From Exobasidium rhododendri (Eukaryota > Basidiomycota > Exobasidiomycetes > Exobasidiales > Exobasidiaceae), in the NCBI GenBank assembly GCA_026210745.1, contig CP110631.1, positions 3,348,001 to 3,412,000 on the forward strand: DNA of 64,000 nt, written 5' to 3'. This document shows positions 44,301 to 56,000 of the stretch, one piece after another (within the stretch, counting starts at the first letter, position 1; each line of letters starts with the position of its first letter). Under the pieces are notes generated by a model. The model saw only the letters and a program-made list of their open reading frames with translations. It made no database searches and had not been told where the DNA came from. Position numbers and translations under genes: made by a program.

Positions 44301-46165
44301 CTGAGCCTCTCCTTCCTTGACCCGTCGCCTTGCCTTCCTTGAGCGTAGCAACAGCGTCCGAAGCATGGGCTAGTAGGGAAAGCGGCGTGGAAAGCACGTC
44401 TTCGTTTGATTCTCCCCCAACCTCGTCTTCGTCCAACTGGTCCAATTCTTCCTCTTCCTCTTCCTCTTCTTCCTCCTCCTCCTCCTCTTCTTCTGCTGCT
44501 ACCACTTCTTTGTCGGAATAGCTTTCTCGCTGCCCTTCAGCACCTCCATGCTCATTCGTGCTCCTTTGCTTTGGGATGTCGTATTCCTGCTCTCTTTCTT
44601 CTCCTTCAATTCGCCGTTTTTTGCCAATTTCTCTGTCTCCACCCATCACCTGATTGTTCGGCCTTCTGTCGTCTTGCTTTCGCTCTGCTTCTGGGCTATA
44701 GCGAGGCGATGGTAATGCACCGGAAAAGTAGTCACCAGTCGGCTTTCTCTTATGCGAGGACTGGCTACTGTTGATCGCCATCCCTCCTTGCCAGTAGTGA
44801 CCGCTCGACGTACTTCCATGTGTTGAAGGAGTCACCAGGGAAGATGGAGGCAGGATGTTGTGTAAGGGCGAGAAGAGAGACTTGGAGCCGGGTGAAGGAT
44901 AATCTGACCAAGATTTTGTAGCAGTTCCGTTTGGTGCCAAAGTTGAAGTGGGAAGCACACCTCCAGGTGTCAATTGGTGGTCGAGGTAGCTGAACCTGGG
45001 CATCGTAAGTGGTGTGATGAGCGATGAATGGGATAGCATTCTCGAATTCACTCCACCCGAGGGACTGAATCCACTTGATGAGCTACTGCTTGTTCCCACT
45101 CCAAACGATGGTACCATCGGTCCCAAGTTCAATCCATATGGGGCGACATTTCCACCTTGACGTCGCGGGGAAAGTGGTGGTGGTGCATGAGAGCTGACGG
45201 TAGGTGTCGAAGAAACATGAGGTTGCAAGGAGGGAAGGTAGGAAGGATGAGCACTTGCATAATACTGTTCGCGAGAGGCGGCTTCTTTTGAGGCAGCCAA
45301 AAAGGCATGATTGGCATTCGCTCGAGTCTGACTTTGGCTTGACTGATAGTTGTGGTGCGACCGAATGGGCGATACACTCCTTGGGTCTGTCGAAGAAGCT
45401 TTCGAGGCAAAGCGGGCGTTTTGCGAAGATGGTGAGGCTGGTGACCATTGTGACTGCATCTCATTGGCAGAACTTTCTTGAACAGACTGGTACTTGGGAT
45501 GAGGTTGCATACGATAGGGATCTTCCGATTCCTGGTAGTTTGATCCTGACGAATAGCCGCCTCCTCCGCCTCCTCCTCCTCCTTCGCCTTCTCTCCTGTA
45601 ATCTGCAAACTCCGTCTGCCTCATAGCTTTGATGTCTTGCTCGTAGTGATGCTTGCGAGCTGACCCTTCGCTTGGCTGATGGTAGCTGCCGTCGGCACTG
45701 CTGCTGGCATACTGATTGCTGTTCCTGTTTGGTTGGCATTTAGCACACAGTGTTCGCTCGCCATTACGAGGGTGGACCTCATCACACTTTCCACACTCAC
45801 GTTCGACCAGGCTTTCTCCCTCTTCGGTGCTTTTCGAATACGCAATTTTTCCCATGTCGTGAGCATCTTTTACAGGGGACTTTGCCATCTGTGGGAGCGG
45901 AACATCGGATCTATCGAGGCAAAATCGAGTCGAGTCAGAATTTGGAGAGAGACAGCATGTCCACCTGTCCTCCATCGAAGCTCACCTTTGCGATACGACA
46001 GTCCAGGCATCTGAAGCGTGAGGAACGGCGTTCTCTCCGTCAGCGCGAGCACATTACAACCACGTCGACACGCCATCCTCTCCAAACTCACGCTATTCGG
46101 GCGCCCTGCTTGACATCCGGCCCACCAGGTCCGTCTGTCCTTACCCTCGGTCGTTCGAAAGACAT
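41305..46165 (-). CDS. Zn2Cys6 transcription factor with fungal MHR domain
   Basis: Fungal zinc-cluster regulator. Four exons: 46165-46092, 46010-45986 (25 nt), 45910-45801, 45724-41305; 1543 codons including the stop. Exons 1-3 encode the DNA-binding cluster: KQGARIACLDCRIAKIRC, then VPCKRCSRHGKNC, then KHRRGRKPGRT. They are in other frames than the long reading frame, whose apparent Met at 45975 reads through two introns. The middle is a long Ser/Pro/Gln-rich region with a Glu run (44447-44510 region). The middle homology domain is visible from about 43330 to 42600 (REIEKLFDIFFARINPLLNL; ALLTTVIAALAARLS; GFSIRIATEVGVNRA). The C-terminus is Gln/His- and Thr-rich. Target genes are unknown; neighbours do not suggest a pathway. 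Confidence 0.92.
44447..44510. repeat. CTC/TTC-rich low-complexity run encoding poly-Glu
   Basis: Near-uninterrupted CTC/TTC triplets on the + strand, read as about 18 Glu codons in the linker of the zinc-cluster protein. Confidence 0.85.
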
Positions 46166-48681
46166 TGCGATTCTGACGCTTCAATGAAAGAGGGGCAAAA
46201 AGATCAAATTTACTCAGAGCTGGGTGATAAAGGCGTTTACTCTTGGTGCTCGTCGCTGCTGCATGAACGGCAGGCGAGCCGTCTGAGGAGTGAGGATCGG
46301 AAATTTGGCCCGCTGACCACCTTTCAGAGTTTCGATATGTAGCGGCTGGAAAGTATGTCGCCGTCTGTCGAGCGAACAAGTGGGGAAGAAATCGGCGCAG
46401 CAAAAATGTCAATGTGTTCGTGATTACCGACTAAGGTCAAAGTGTTATTGGTAAGGGATGGTGTAGACGCAAGGCGTGTCGAGTTGGTAAGGTGTCAGGA
46501 TAGTGATGTAGACACGGCAGAAGGATACAAGATTAGGAATGGTGGATGGAGACGTGCTGCTGCTGCTCACAGTGAAAGTACCGGTCTGGTGTCATTCTGT
46601 CTCGGTCTTCAATTCGGAGATGACAGAGACCTTCCCTCCCCGTCGCTCCACGGATCGACCCTCGGGACGGACCAAGGACTTAGAGGAGCAGGCAGCTGCA
46701 TAGTGTGTATCAAATATTGTCAATACTGTAGTGGGATTGCTCGGTGAGAATTGCTCTTCTAGGATTTCATTAAACTTCTTTTACTATATCGATAAGGGTA
46801 CTGCGCAGGTGAGACTACAATGAAGTGCTCTCAACAATAATAGAAATCAAAACTCGATAAGTAAAAGGCCAAGAAGTGGCCGACTTTTAGAAAAGGGGGG
46901 AGGGGGGGGGGAGATTGATTAGATTTTTTGCAGGGTATTTTTTCACTAGGATTACAACGGTGGATAAAATACATCCTCTAATGCAAAGTCCGACCGCCTC
47001 CCCCCCCCCCTTCTTCACACCGCGAGATTTTTGAACTTGGATCTCGATTATTGTATCCCTCCTTGGTGACTTGATTGAATTAAAGCGACTAGAATGATAG
47101 AAGCCTTTCTCAGTTGCGCTAGGATTTGGTGTGGCTTGCAAGTCTAGGCCGACATACAAATACTGCTCCTTCTGCAGGAACGGGATACCGCTACTATCGG
47201 TATAGTATATAGTATATGATTTACTTCCCATCAAATATCTTTTTGATATATACCCACAAAAAGCGAGGAAGCAAATACAAAGAAGAGCAGCAGAACAGGA
47301 AGAGAAGGCAGCGCTATGTAATGGCCAGCTGCTGTCTCTTTTTGTGACAGTCGCTGGGGTCAGCATTGGGGAGAGAAAAGCACCCTGGAATAGACTATTA
47401 CTTTGCTACACTTCTCGTTTGGCACAGTCCTTGTGGAGTCTTTCATCCTTTTTCTTTTCTTTTCTTGATGTGAGAAAAGAGGGTGTAGCAACGCAGGGTT
47501 CAGCAAGCAAGAATCTCGATGTTATTGTATGTGAGCGTTCAGAGTTGCTTGTATAATTGATTGGTCAGCTGCATAGAAAGACACGGCAGGGGTCCATCGG
47601 TGCCAAAGGATGGCTACTGCTGAGTCGTGCGTCGTGGCAGGCCATGAGACCCTTGTTCAAGGCCTGCAAGCTCCCGCACAGATTCGTCGTTGTGTACCCC
47701 CTCTTCAGAGTTTAATTAGGGAAGGGTAGTGTGTCGTGATGATTGAGAGTCCTTTTGGGCGAACAAACGATGTTCCCCCGTCACATGACAGCAGCAAGGA
47801 AGTGAGAGAGGAGCCCTGACCGAAATCTATGGCATTATGACTTTGAGGCCCAGGAAGCAATGCGGGAGGCACCCAGTAGAAGATAGCATGGCCCCTCTAG
47901 AAGCAAGCGGTCAAAAAGCAGCGAGACGTTCAGACACTTCCCTCCGTCCGTTCTGAGAGCCTCCACTTCTTACCACGCCTCGATGAGACAGACATCCATT
48001 GAGATGATTCCCTCCAAAATTTTACAGCATCCTACTCTGAAGCAGGATCGAAAGCAAGGGTCCCGGTATAAACAATCGAATCTGAAAAGAAACAAAAGAT
48101 GCCGAAGTCAGGCAAGGAAAGATTCAGCCACGCAGCCGGATCTCGAAAGGAGTTCGTTAGTGTTGATCGCCGGGGGTGGTAGATCCGAATGCGCGCTAAA
48201 CGGAGTGGTGTCTAGCTTGGGACAACCACTTTTAAACTTTAGGTAGGGAGATACATCTATATCCACACTGTCTTTACACCTATGCCGGACATGTGCATAC
48301 GCCTGATCTCATGTCCGTTCAATTTTTATTTTCTGTGGCTCAGCGATGGTCTCTCGAGTCTCTTGACTACTGACAGAGAAAGCCAAGAAAAAGGGCACAT
48401 TTGAGAGGAAAAAGTCGAGCCTCACAGAGGAAAGAGAGGTCCGTCATTGTGCAGTACTGCACTAAGACGGCAGAAAGGATGGATTGCGGGCGGGCGGATG
48501 ACTGAACCCGAGCGTTTCTTTGGGCGGTGTTGGCGGATTGAGCGGCAGCAGCAGTGTGTGCGGCTGCTTGGGCGCAATCTCATTATACATATAAGAAGGA
48601 TAGATAGACCTCTATGGTTGAGCTCACGAGGCAACGAGGCCCTTTCCCTTGACGACAAGAGTACTGCCGTCGCATCTATCG
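46166..48681. other. 2.5 kb gene-poor intergenic region
   Basis: The largest stretch without a supported gene, between the starts of the zinc-cluster factor (-) and the GT32 gene (+). It contains a G-run and C-run pair (46895-46911 and 47000-47010), AT-rich stretches near 46740-46880 and 47190-47260, and a 159-codon minus-strand frame (46887-47366) with one hydrophobic segment and no recognisable homology. No tRNA or mobile element was seen. Long 5' leaders, upstream introns, a regulator's large promoter or a noncoding RNA are all possible. Confidence 0.6.
46895..47010. repeat. G-tract followed by C-tract (potential hairpin)
   Basis: A nearly pure 17-base G-run at 46895-46911 (one A) and an 11-base C-run at 47000-47010, about 90 nt apart. 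They can pair with each other, and the G-tract could form a quadruplex. Confidence 0.75.
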
Positions 48682-49904
48682 ATGACCCGCTTGGCAAAAG
48701 CTGCGTCTGCGGTGGGACTCACCTTCCTGCTTTTGCTGATTCATTGTCATGAGCGCCTTGCCATCGCCACGTCGGTGCGTTTGTTTCCTTGTGGAGGTGG
48801 AATCGGCACCTTGCACTACTGATCCTTTTGGACCTTCAGCTTGTGGCTACGTTTGTCCAATTCCCACGCTCCAACACGACTGTCATGTCCATTGCGGAAA
48901 TCACAGGTCTGCCATATCGACACAAAGACTATGCTGATGGTGGAAGTGGAAATCACCTCGTACCCAGCATCATTCATCAGATCAAATTGGGTGGTCTGGC
49001 GATGCGACCTACGTGGACGGAAGCGAGGGCAAGTTGTCGGCAGCTGCACCCATCGTGGTCGATGATTCTCTGGGAGGACAAAGAGGCGAACGATTTTGTT
49101 CAGAGACACTACCCGCACATATACGGCATATATCGAGGCTACCCGTTCGGTGAGCTCGCCTCAGCGCAGCATCCGATCTCAGAGGCAAAGTAATGCTAAA
49201 CGTCACCTCCCTTTCCTCCCGCCTCGAAGAGATTCAAAGGTCTAATGTGCTACGATATCTGCTGCTCGATCAGTACGGCGGCATGTACCTCGATTTGGAT
49301 ATTAGGTGTCGTCAGAATCTCAATCCTTTACGGAATGCAACGTTCATTAGTCCTCCTGCCAATCCCACCGGTGTCAATAACGCATTCCTGGTGTCATCCA
49401 AGGGTCATCCCTTCTGGTCTCACTTGGTGGAAAACTTGCCTCGCTACAATAACAATTGGTACTCGCCCTATCTGACCAATATGTTCAGTACCGGTGCGTG
49501 TCGTCGCTATCTGAGGCCTGCTTCTATCATCAGCCTATAAAGCTCACCACCTTCCCTTCTTCCTGATGACTTCTTTTCCAGGCTGCCACTTTCTATCTAC
49601 AATGCATCGCACCTTCCACGATCAAGGAAGCCTTATCATCCTTGACTCTACCAACAAACTGAACGGCCATGTCATTACACCTCTCTTTGAGCATCTAGGT
49701 GCAAGTAGCTGGCATAAGGGGGACGCAAAGCTCATCCTACAATTGGGCGCTCTCATCGAGTTGGTGAAGAATCGATCAACAGGAAGGACCACTTTACTTC
49801 TGTCCTGCACACTGGCCTTTTTCTCATGCCTGTCGCTCCTCTTGCTAAGGAGGAGAAGGCTCCAGCAGCGACGCAGCCTGCAACTGGACTTGGAAAAGAG
49901 GTAG
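48682..49904 (+). CDS. GT32-family (DXD) glycosyltransferase, Sur1/Och1-like
   Basis: Golgi-type glycosyltransferase with a Gly_transf_sug domain; the family includes mannosyl-inositol-phosphoceramide synthases (Sur1/Csh1) and Och1. Exons 48682-48774, 48840-49149, 49230-49493, 49582-49904; 330 codons including the stop. The start gives a signal anchor (LTFLLLLIHCHERLAIA). The domain has LVPSIIHQIKLGG, then SNVLRYLLLDQYGGMYLDLD with the DXD metal motif, then GVNNAFLVSSKGHPFW and WYSPYLTNMFSTG joined to CHFLSTMHR. The C-terminus has a second hydrophobic segment (LLLSCTLAFFSCLSLLLL) and a basic tail, the two-segment layout of Sur1-type enzymes, which I favour. The visible Met at 48749 is in another frame and was rejected. 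Confidence 0.88.
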
Positions 49905-50183
49905 AACTTGCGCCCGGATGAGATCGGCCTTAAATTATACTCTTGCGTAGGAGCCGGTCACTGCAAGAACCCTTGTAGAAGTATGTCTGTGGTTGTCAAT
50001 AGAATGCCGTACTATACGCACGCGTGGTGGAGAGGAGGGGAGAGTTGGATTAAGGAGAGAAGAGGGGGAAAAAATATCGTCATTGTGTGAAGGGGTATAC
50101 TGATAATTACAGGCGCCGCTATTACTGCTGCTATTGTTAGTACTGCTATTTCGACTGCTACTGCTGTCCTACCACGAGTACCG

Positions 50184-51753
50184 CTATTGTGCCAATGGAT
50201 GTGCGTCATCTCTCTCCACTTCGTCGTCTGTGAGCTCTTCGTCTGGTGCCAAGCCGGAATGTTTCCCCTGGCCTCCTAATTTCTTGCTGAAGTGCCATCC
50301 ATCAGACGACGGCTCTATCCGCCAAGGTGCAAGTAAAGTCCAAAAAGGGTACGTTGCGTGTGGTCCCAAGTTGAAGAAGAGCAAGATGTTGTGAAAGAAT
50401 CCAATGTCGTACACATTGTTGAACGTCACCCCCTTTCGACGGCAGACTTCTCGATAATGGGCATTGTCACTGTTCTCCACTGAAGTCTCGCCCCAGCCAA
50501 TGATGAGAAGTTGCCAGATAGCCATAACAGCTAATGCAAGACCCATGATGCTGCAAAGGACGTAGGTGAGGAGAGGAAAGAAGCGAGGGACGTAGTTGTA
50601 AGACCAGACTTGGGAGATCGACAAGGATTCACCAACGACTCGCCATCCTGTCACCATGACGACCAAACAGCCAGTCGAAAGCCAGACCATAAAAAGAACA
50701 AAGTACCTTTCGTTTCCGAGACCAACGCATTGATTCAACCAAGGACAATGGTGGTCAAACTTGAGGATGCAAACATTGCAGACACTGCAGTGATGAGTTC
50801 GCTCTGGTTTAGGAGGAGCAACGAGGGTATTGGCTTCCGATCCCAACCAAGCCAGGATCTCTTCAACACTCTCTCCTCGAGCTGTCAGACCAGTGTAGCT
50901 GAAGCTTTCCTCCTCGGTCAGGTCTCTAGCTTGACCATCTCGATCGTTCACTTGCAGTAATGGTGTGTCAATGCCAGCCGTTTGCCTCTTGATCCTTCGA
51001 ATTTCTTTCTCGACTTGTCGCAGCTCAGGCGGTAAGCAAGCCAAAGCTTTCCAAAGCGGGATCTTGGGACACTTGTAGCACATTTTTACTTTCACCCAAA
51101 GATCTTCACTTTGGTATTCCCTTTCCAGCCTTTCTTGGATAGTGTCCTTCTCCGAGGAGGGGATGTTGCGTAACAAGGCTAGCCAATCCTTGTTTTCATT
51201 CGCTAAGATGCTTTCCTGACCAGCACGAGAGCGATGTCGAGACCACCACATCTCACTGCCTAGACCTATTCTTCGCTCCCCTAGGGCTTCCGAGAGGCCT
51301 TCTGTGACCGATCCCGGTGGCTCCTTGATCGCCATGTAGTAGTGATACGCAATACTGTACACAATGAATAGGCAGCCGAATAGCGCAGTATACCACCGCA
51401 AGACTAGCCAAGGATGCTTCAGTATTGCTGACCATAAACCAAAGACGATGTGCAGCGGTGATCGCGTTTCAATCAGTCTACCGATCGACGGTGGAGCGGG
51501 CGCCAGGATAGGAAACATGGTCAAGACTAAAAGAGGAGAGGTGGGAGGGTAAGAGACTGTTAGGGCAGCCATCTTCAAACTTACCTTTGTGGCAGGCCCC
51601 CTTGCAACAGCACTCACAGAACGTATATGCCCCAATCGAGACGAGTATCGAACATAGAGCGACGAATACTGGACCTGCAGCACCTGTCAACCACTCTGCA
51701 AAGTATTCCACTTTCCGAAATGATCGGTGTACAACTTGAGCTAGGAGACGCAT
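50184..51753 (-). CDS. DHHC-type palmitoyltransferase
   Basis: Integral-membrane protein S-acyltransferase. Exons 51753-51618 and 51526-50184; 493 codons including the stop. Exon 1 gives [20 protein letters not shown] and the first hydrophobic segment ([20 protein letters not shown] across the splice); a second segment lies near [20 protein letters not shown]. The cysteine-rich domain reads [21 protein letters not shown] followed by [15 protein letters not shown], with catalytic DHHC intact; two more hydrophobic segments follow. A 150-residue loop between segment 2 and the DHHC domain is longer than in Pfa4. The C-terminal tail is acidic. Specific orthology (Pfa3, Pfa4, Swf1 or other) is not clear. 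The ORF track's upstream frame into 51683 reads through the intron and is not protein. Confidence 0.93.
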
Positions 51754-52195
51754 TTCCTCGCCTACAGATCATGCCAGAGGAGCTGAAGCTGTTGACAGAG
51801 GATTTTTATGTCTGGCTGGGCATCGAAATATTGTCGATTTTGGGCCACAAAGCTCGGTTCTATGATGAGGCAACAGACCTCTAATCTCCTTTCAGCGGAG
51901 ACTTTAACCGAATAGTATAGATCCGGGGGACGCTTTCCGTTTATTCTCCGGGACCATCGCCATCATCACCCCCAGGCCACCGGTATTGAAGGGAAACACG
52001 TGAGACTGTTATTTTTGGCAACCTCGCTCGCACCCCCTCTGCGAATGTGCAACTTCACGCTAGGTAGACAGATTGTCGGGGTACGTAATCAAAAGATTTA
52101 GAAGTTCCAATTCCACAGAGCCGCCTCCATCCCCTCTCTCTCTTTCCACCAAGACCAAGTCTCCTAACGCCTCACAGATAAAAAGGGGACAGAGG
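51754..52195. promoter_or_regulatory. Divergent intergenic region
   Basis: Between the DHHC gene (-) and the UQCC2/Cbp6-like gene (+). A plus-strand frame at 51627-51884 overlaps the DHHC first exon antisense and has no recognisable homology. Confidence 0.5.
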
Positions 52196-52730
52196 ATGAC
52201 CACGACTCGAGCACTGTATGAATCGCTTTCATTCATTGCGTCGACATGGCCGAAAGACAAATTGCGACCTGATGTGAATTTCGGTCAATCGATCCTTAAA
52301 GCAGCGGAAAAGTGTTTGACAAACCCAGATGTACCATTAGCTGCCCCACCGCCTCAGACTTCAAGTACAGCAGGAGTTCCAACAAGGATCGACAGCAAGT
52401 CCCTATCGTATCGAGAATTACCCAAACAAGAAGAGAGGATGGTTCAAGATGCCATCAAAGCATTAGCTGCTATCAAAAGTGGAGATATTTCCAAGAAGGT
52501 AAGCCGCTTGTTTCCAATTCAAGGTAGACGAATACGTCGTTCGATCTGACCTCTCTGAGTTTCTCGCATCTTGTCTGTAGTATCCCATGCCGCAATCACT
52601 TGCTAGACCGGCTTCCAATCCAGAATACTATATCAAGCTTGGCAACCTGCTGGATAGTGCCGCAAAAGGAGAGCAGGCATCGCTGACATTTAATCAGCGT
52701 GTCCGCGTCTTTTTCGGTATGCGCCCCTGA
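52196..52730 (+). CDS. Small UQCC2/Cbp6-like mitochondrial assembly factor, tentative
   Basis: 150 residues from exons 52196-52498 and 52581-52730. The sequence MTTTRALYESLSFIASTWPK, a central variable part rich in Pro/Ser/Thr, RMVQDAIKALAAIKSGDISK and the exon-2 block YPMPQSLARPASNPEYYIKL resemble the layout of UQCC2 (MNF1) and Cbp6, small factors for cytochrome b synthesis and complex III assembly (a W-P near the N-terminus; YP followed by a Y-Y or E-Y helix). The likeness is by pattern only. The final codons GMRP before TGA might instead be intron (GTATGC follows TTTTTCG), leaving the very C-terminus uncertain. The frame is open upstream to 52073; the ATG at 52196 suits the family length. 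Confidence 0.55.
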
Positions 52731-53028
52731 TGTTTGAATCGGACGGCTTCATGCCGATCGCTCCTTTTTGTATTTTACTGCACAACAACCACTCGATGTC
52801 GTTTACAACCCAAGCCTGTTTGCTAAGAAATGATGATGTATTTCGCTAGATTTGAAGGACATGTAGGCGCAGACAGCATGTAGAGTGGAGGGATAATGAG
52901 GGAGGAGAGGAGGAAATTGTACATCTACCCATAAAGGTAAGCAAGGATGGTTGGATAGAGGATGAAAGTGACCTTGTACGTAAGATGAGGAGTCGAGGGA
53001 AGGAAAGGAAGATGAGAGGTGCACGCCT

Positions 53029-56000
53029 TCAAGCACCTCGGCCAGAGAAGGCGTGGACAGCGGCCAGGGCAGCATAGATGGAGGCATTGTCGATGTTTCG
53101 ATAGAACTGCCATTCTGTATCAGTTCGGCAAGTCCAGGCTTTTTGGTCACGCAGTACCATTGCCTGTTGAGCACCAAAGTTCTTTTCTGTCCTTTCGAAA
53201 GAGCTGGATTTGTTTGCTTCCAGGCCATCGATTAGGTAGTCTAGGTCTTCTATAATGGCCAAAAGGGACAGTGCGGTTCTTCTGTGTGCCACGTCCTTTT
53301 GTTTCTTTGCTTGGCTACTACGGATCGAGGCGGACGACGTAGAATTGGTCATTCCCTGCTTGCCTCTTGCCGCCGAAGCCGCCGCTGCTGCTGCTGCTGC
53401 TGCTGCCGCCGTGGAAATGCTCGATTTACGACTGATAATAATGTTCTGGTTGCTCGTCCCAGGATACTCTACGGGGATCGCTTGCAAGACTGTGTCGACG
53501 ATCCTCCTCGTCTCTGACAAGATCATCAGGGCCTGCGAATGATTGCGCTTCGAGACCAGTAAAAGACTACGGGTGATCATGTCGGCAACAAGAATCTCCA
53601 ATCTTCTTCTCGTCACCACAGCGTCAGCAAGAGCAGTGGCTACCCGCCCACCGGAGACGGCAGACAATACACTGATTGGATCGACCGAGTGCCCGTCCAC
53701 TTCCAACGTCAAGACACTGGAGTCCGGAATGCGACTGGTGCTGATGCCCACATACGGGTCTCTGCATCCACAATCTACTTCTAGCACGGCAATCTCTTCG
53801 ATGAATTTGTTCTCCAGAGCAGCTTGATCATACGAATTCTGACGGCTGTCTTGCAAGCTCTGCTGCTTGTCACCTTTGAGTGCATCGTCGTCGTCTCCTC
53901 CTCCTGCAGAAGTGGAAAGATGAAGCCCTTGCAGGCCTAATCGCTGCATGAAATCATCTGTCGCGCTTCCCTTTTCATAGTGACTAAGCAACGACTTTCT
54001 ATGCTGAAGACCAGTGATCAGGCTCGTCTTGGCACTCTCTCGCTGCATTGCTTCCATAAATGCTACAAAGTCGAACTCCAATTCGACAAACAGCTCTTTG
54101 CATTCCCCAAATCGCACTTCTCCCAGCTCAATGTCGACGTCCTTTCCTGAACTGGAAATGATAGCCCCGGAGGGTCCTGTCAGCTTTCGAACTTTAAAGT
54201 AATTATCACTCGGCACAGAGATGTGCAGCTTCACATCGACGAGTGCAATCGACATCATCGAGCCAATGCAGCCGGCGATGCATTCTCGCAACTGATACCA
54301 CTCCTTGATGAAAGTGTATGAACCGCGCGTTTGGTTGGAGATTAGCCACAGCGCAGACGGGTCGTGGTTCTTGCCAAACCCGAAACAGTGGATCGGTACG
54401 TTTGCCGCTTCTGCTCTTGCCATGACCAAGTCCATCTGGCCTTTGCGAGGTGTATCGACGGCGTCGTTGATCAGGATCATGCTCGTGATGGGATTCTTAC
54501 TCTTCCGCTGCAGCACAATGTCAAAGCCGATGTTGACAGCGGTGATTGTATCTGTTCGATCGCTGCTTCCTCCGAGTCGATCGATGTCTTCTAAGAACGG
54601 ATCAGGACCGCCCCCTTGCCAAGGCACTCCAATCGTCTCAATGAACTGCTCCAGCCTACCCTTTGACTGCGCTTTGCATGGATTCAACAAGGATGTCCTC
54701 CTCACCAATCCATCCAAACCAGCACTGAACGCTACCAAAGCGATCCGATCGTTCGAACCCAGATGATTGACCACAAAATCAAGGGTCGACCGAATCAGTC
54801 GGAGCTTTAGAGCGGCCGAAGAAGATGTCGACAATGCGTTGCTCTTTGATGTTGTCGTCGCACCAATAGTACTAGGAATGGAGACCATAATGACTAGGTC
54901 GAGGGGTGCATGTGGCAGGAGATCTGGCACGGGCAACGATGGATCCAGACCACCGGAAGAGGACCACTGTCGGTGTGAGGGCGTTGACGGATTGGTCTGG
55001 AGCTGTTGTTTAGGGGCAGGCCCGAATCTGTTTCGACTCTGATCCAGCGAGATGGCAAAATTGTTTCTCGGTGGCGATACCGCTTGAAGCGAGCTAGACG
55101 ACTCAAAGGTGTTGAAGCCAGCTATGTGATTGTTCGAACCGCCGCTCTTACCACTTTGTATTGACTGATTGCTGATGGATGCGGTGGTCATTCGACGACT
55201 CATCATGTGGGCTCTTTCGTCTTCATTCACGTCGAGATGAAGTGCCGCCGCTGTCAGGGCCATTGGTGTGGTGGTCGTGGAAGTGGCTGCTGCAGGGACA
55301 GACGCTCCATTGGCCATCTTTCGTTTAGCTTCGACTTCGAATGCCCTTCTTGCTGCTGCTCCTCCTCCTCCTCCTCCTCCTGCAACGGCCTCTTCTTTCC
55401 TTCTTTGGTTGTCTTCCAGCAGCTCCGTCACCTTCTCTTTCCACAAGTCCAGGTGACCTCTGTCCTTCAAGCAAAGGACGAAGTGATCTAGGTTCTCGTC
55501 TTCCAACTGGATGCTCAGACAGTTTCCAAAGCTGTCCACTTCGGTCTCCTGACAATTCTTGATATGCCGTAGCCATATTCGACCTTTCAATTTCAACGCA
55601 GACTTGTTCAGCTTGGCCAGAGAGTAGTGAGTGTGGGCCAATTCTTCAAAGTAAGGAGCAGTCACTTTGCTATCCGATCCGATCAGCCTTGCCAGACCTT
55701 TTTCCTTCTTCTTCTCTTCCGTCACACACAACAGCGCTTCTTTGAAGAGGTACACGTAGAACTCCCGGACGACATTCTCCTGTCGGACGCCGACAAAGTC
55801 GTACAGTATCAGCGGGCCAAATCGATCGACGGTGTGTCCCTTCCAGTCAGAGATTCTTCTCCGCAAGTCTTCGATGATGTTGGTAGTGGGGTCAACCTGC
55901 CTAGTCGAGTCAAAGGCTGCGGGCGTCGCTCCAAAGGAGAAAGGCGCTTCCTCCTCGTCCTCCTCCTTTCCTACTTCTTTCGCAAAAGGTATGGCTCCCT

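Noticed and set aside
45730-45975. CGKCDEVH...CAKC cysteine motif at the start of the long transcription-factor frame
   Set aside because: It lies in an intron (45800-45725) read in the wrong frame; the real zinc cluster is formed by upstream exons.
46887-47366. Minus-strand frame of 159 codons with one hydrophobic segment
   Set aside because: Runs across the G-tract and C-tract, has no recognisable motif, and its composition does not look coding. Kept only as a note in the gene-poor region.
52803-53255. Short frames antisense to the 3' end of the Far1-like gene
   Set aside because: Shadows of the main coding strand with no recognisable sequence.
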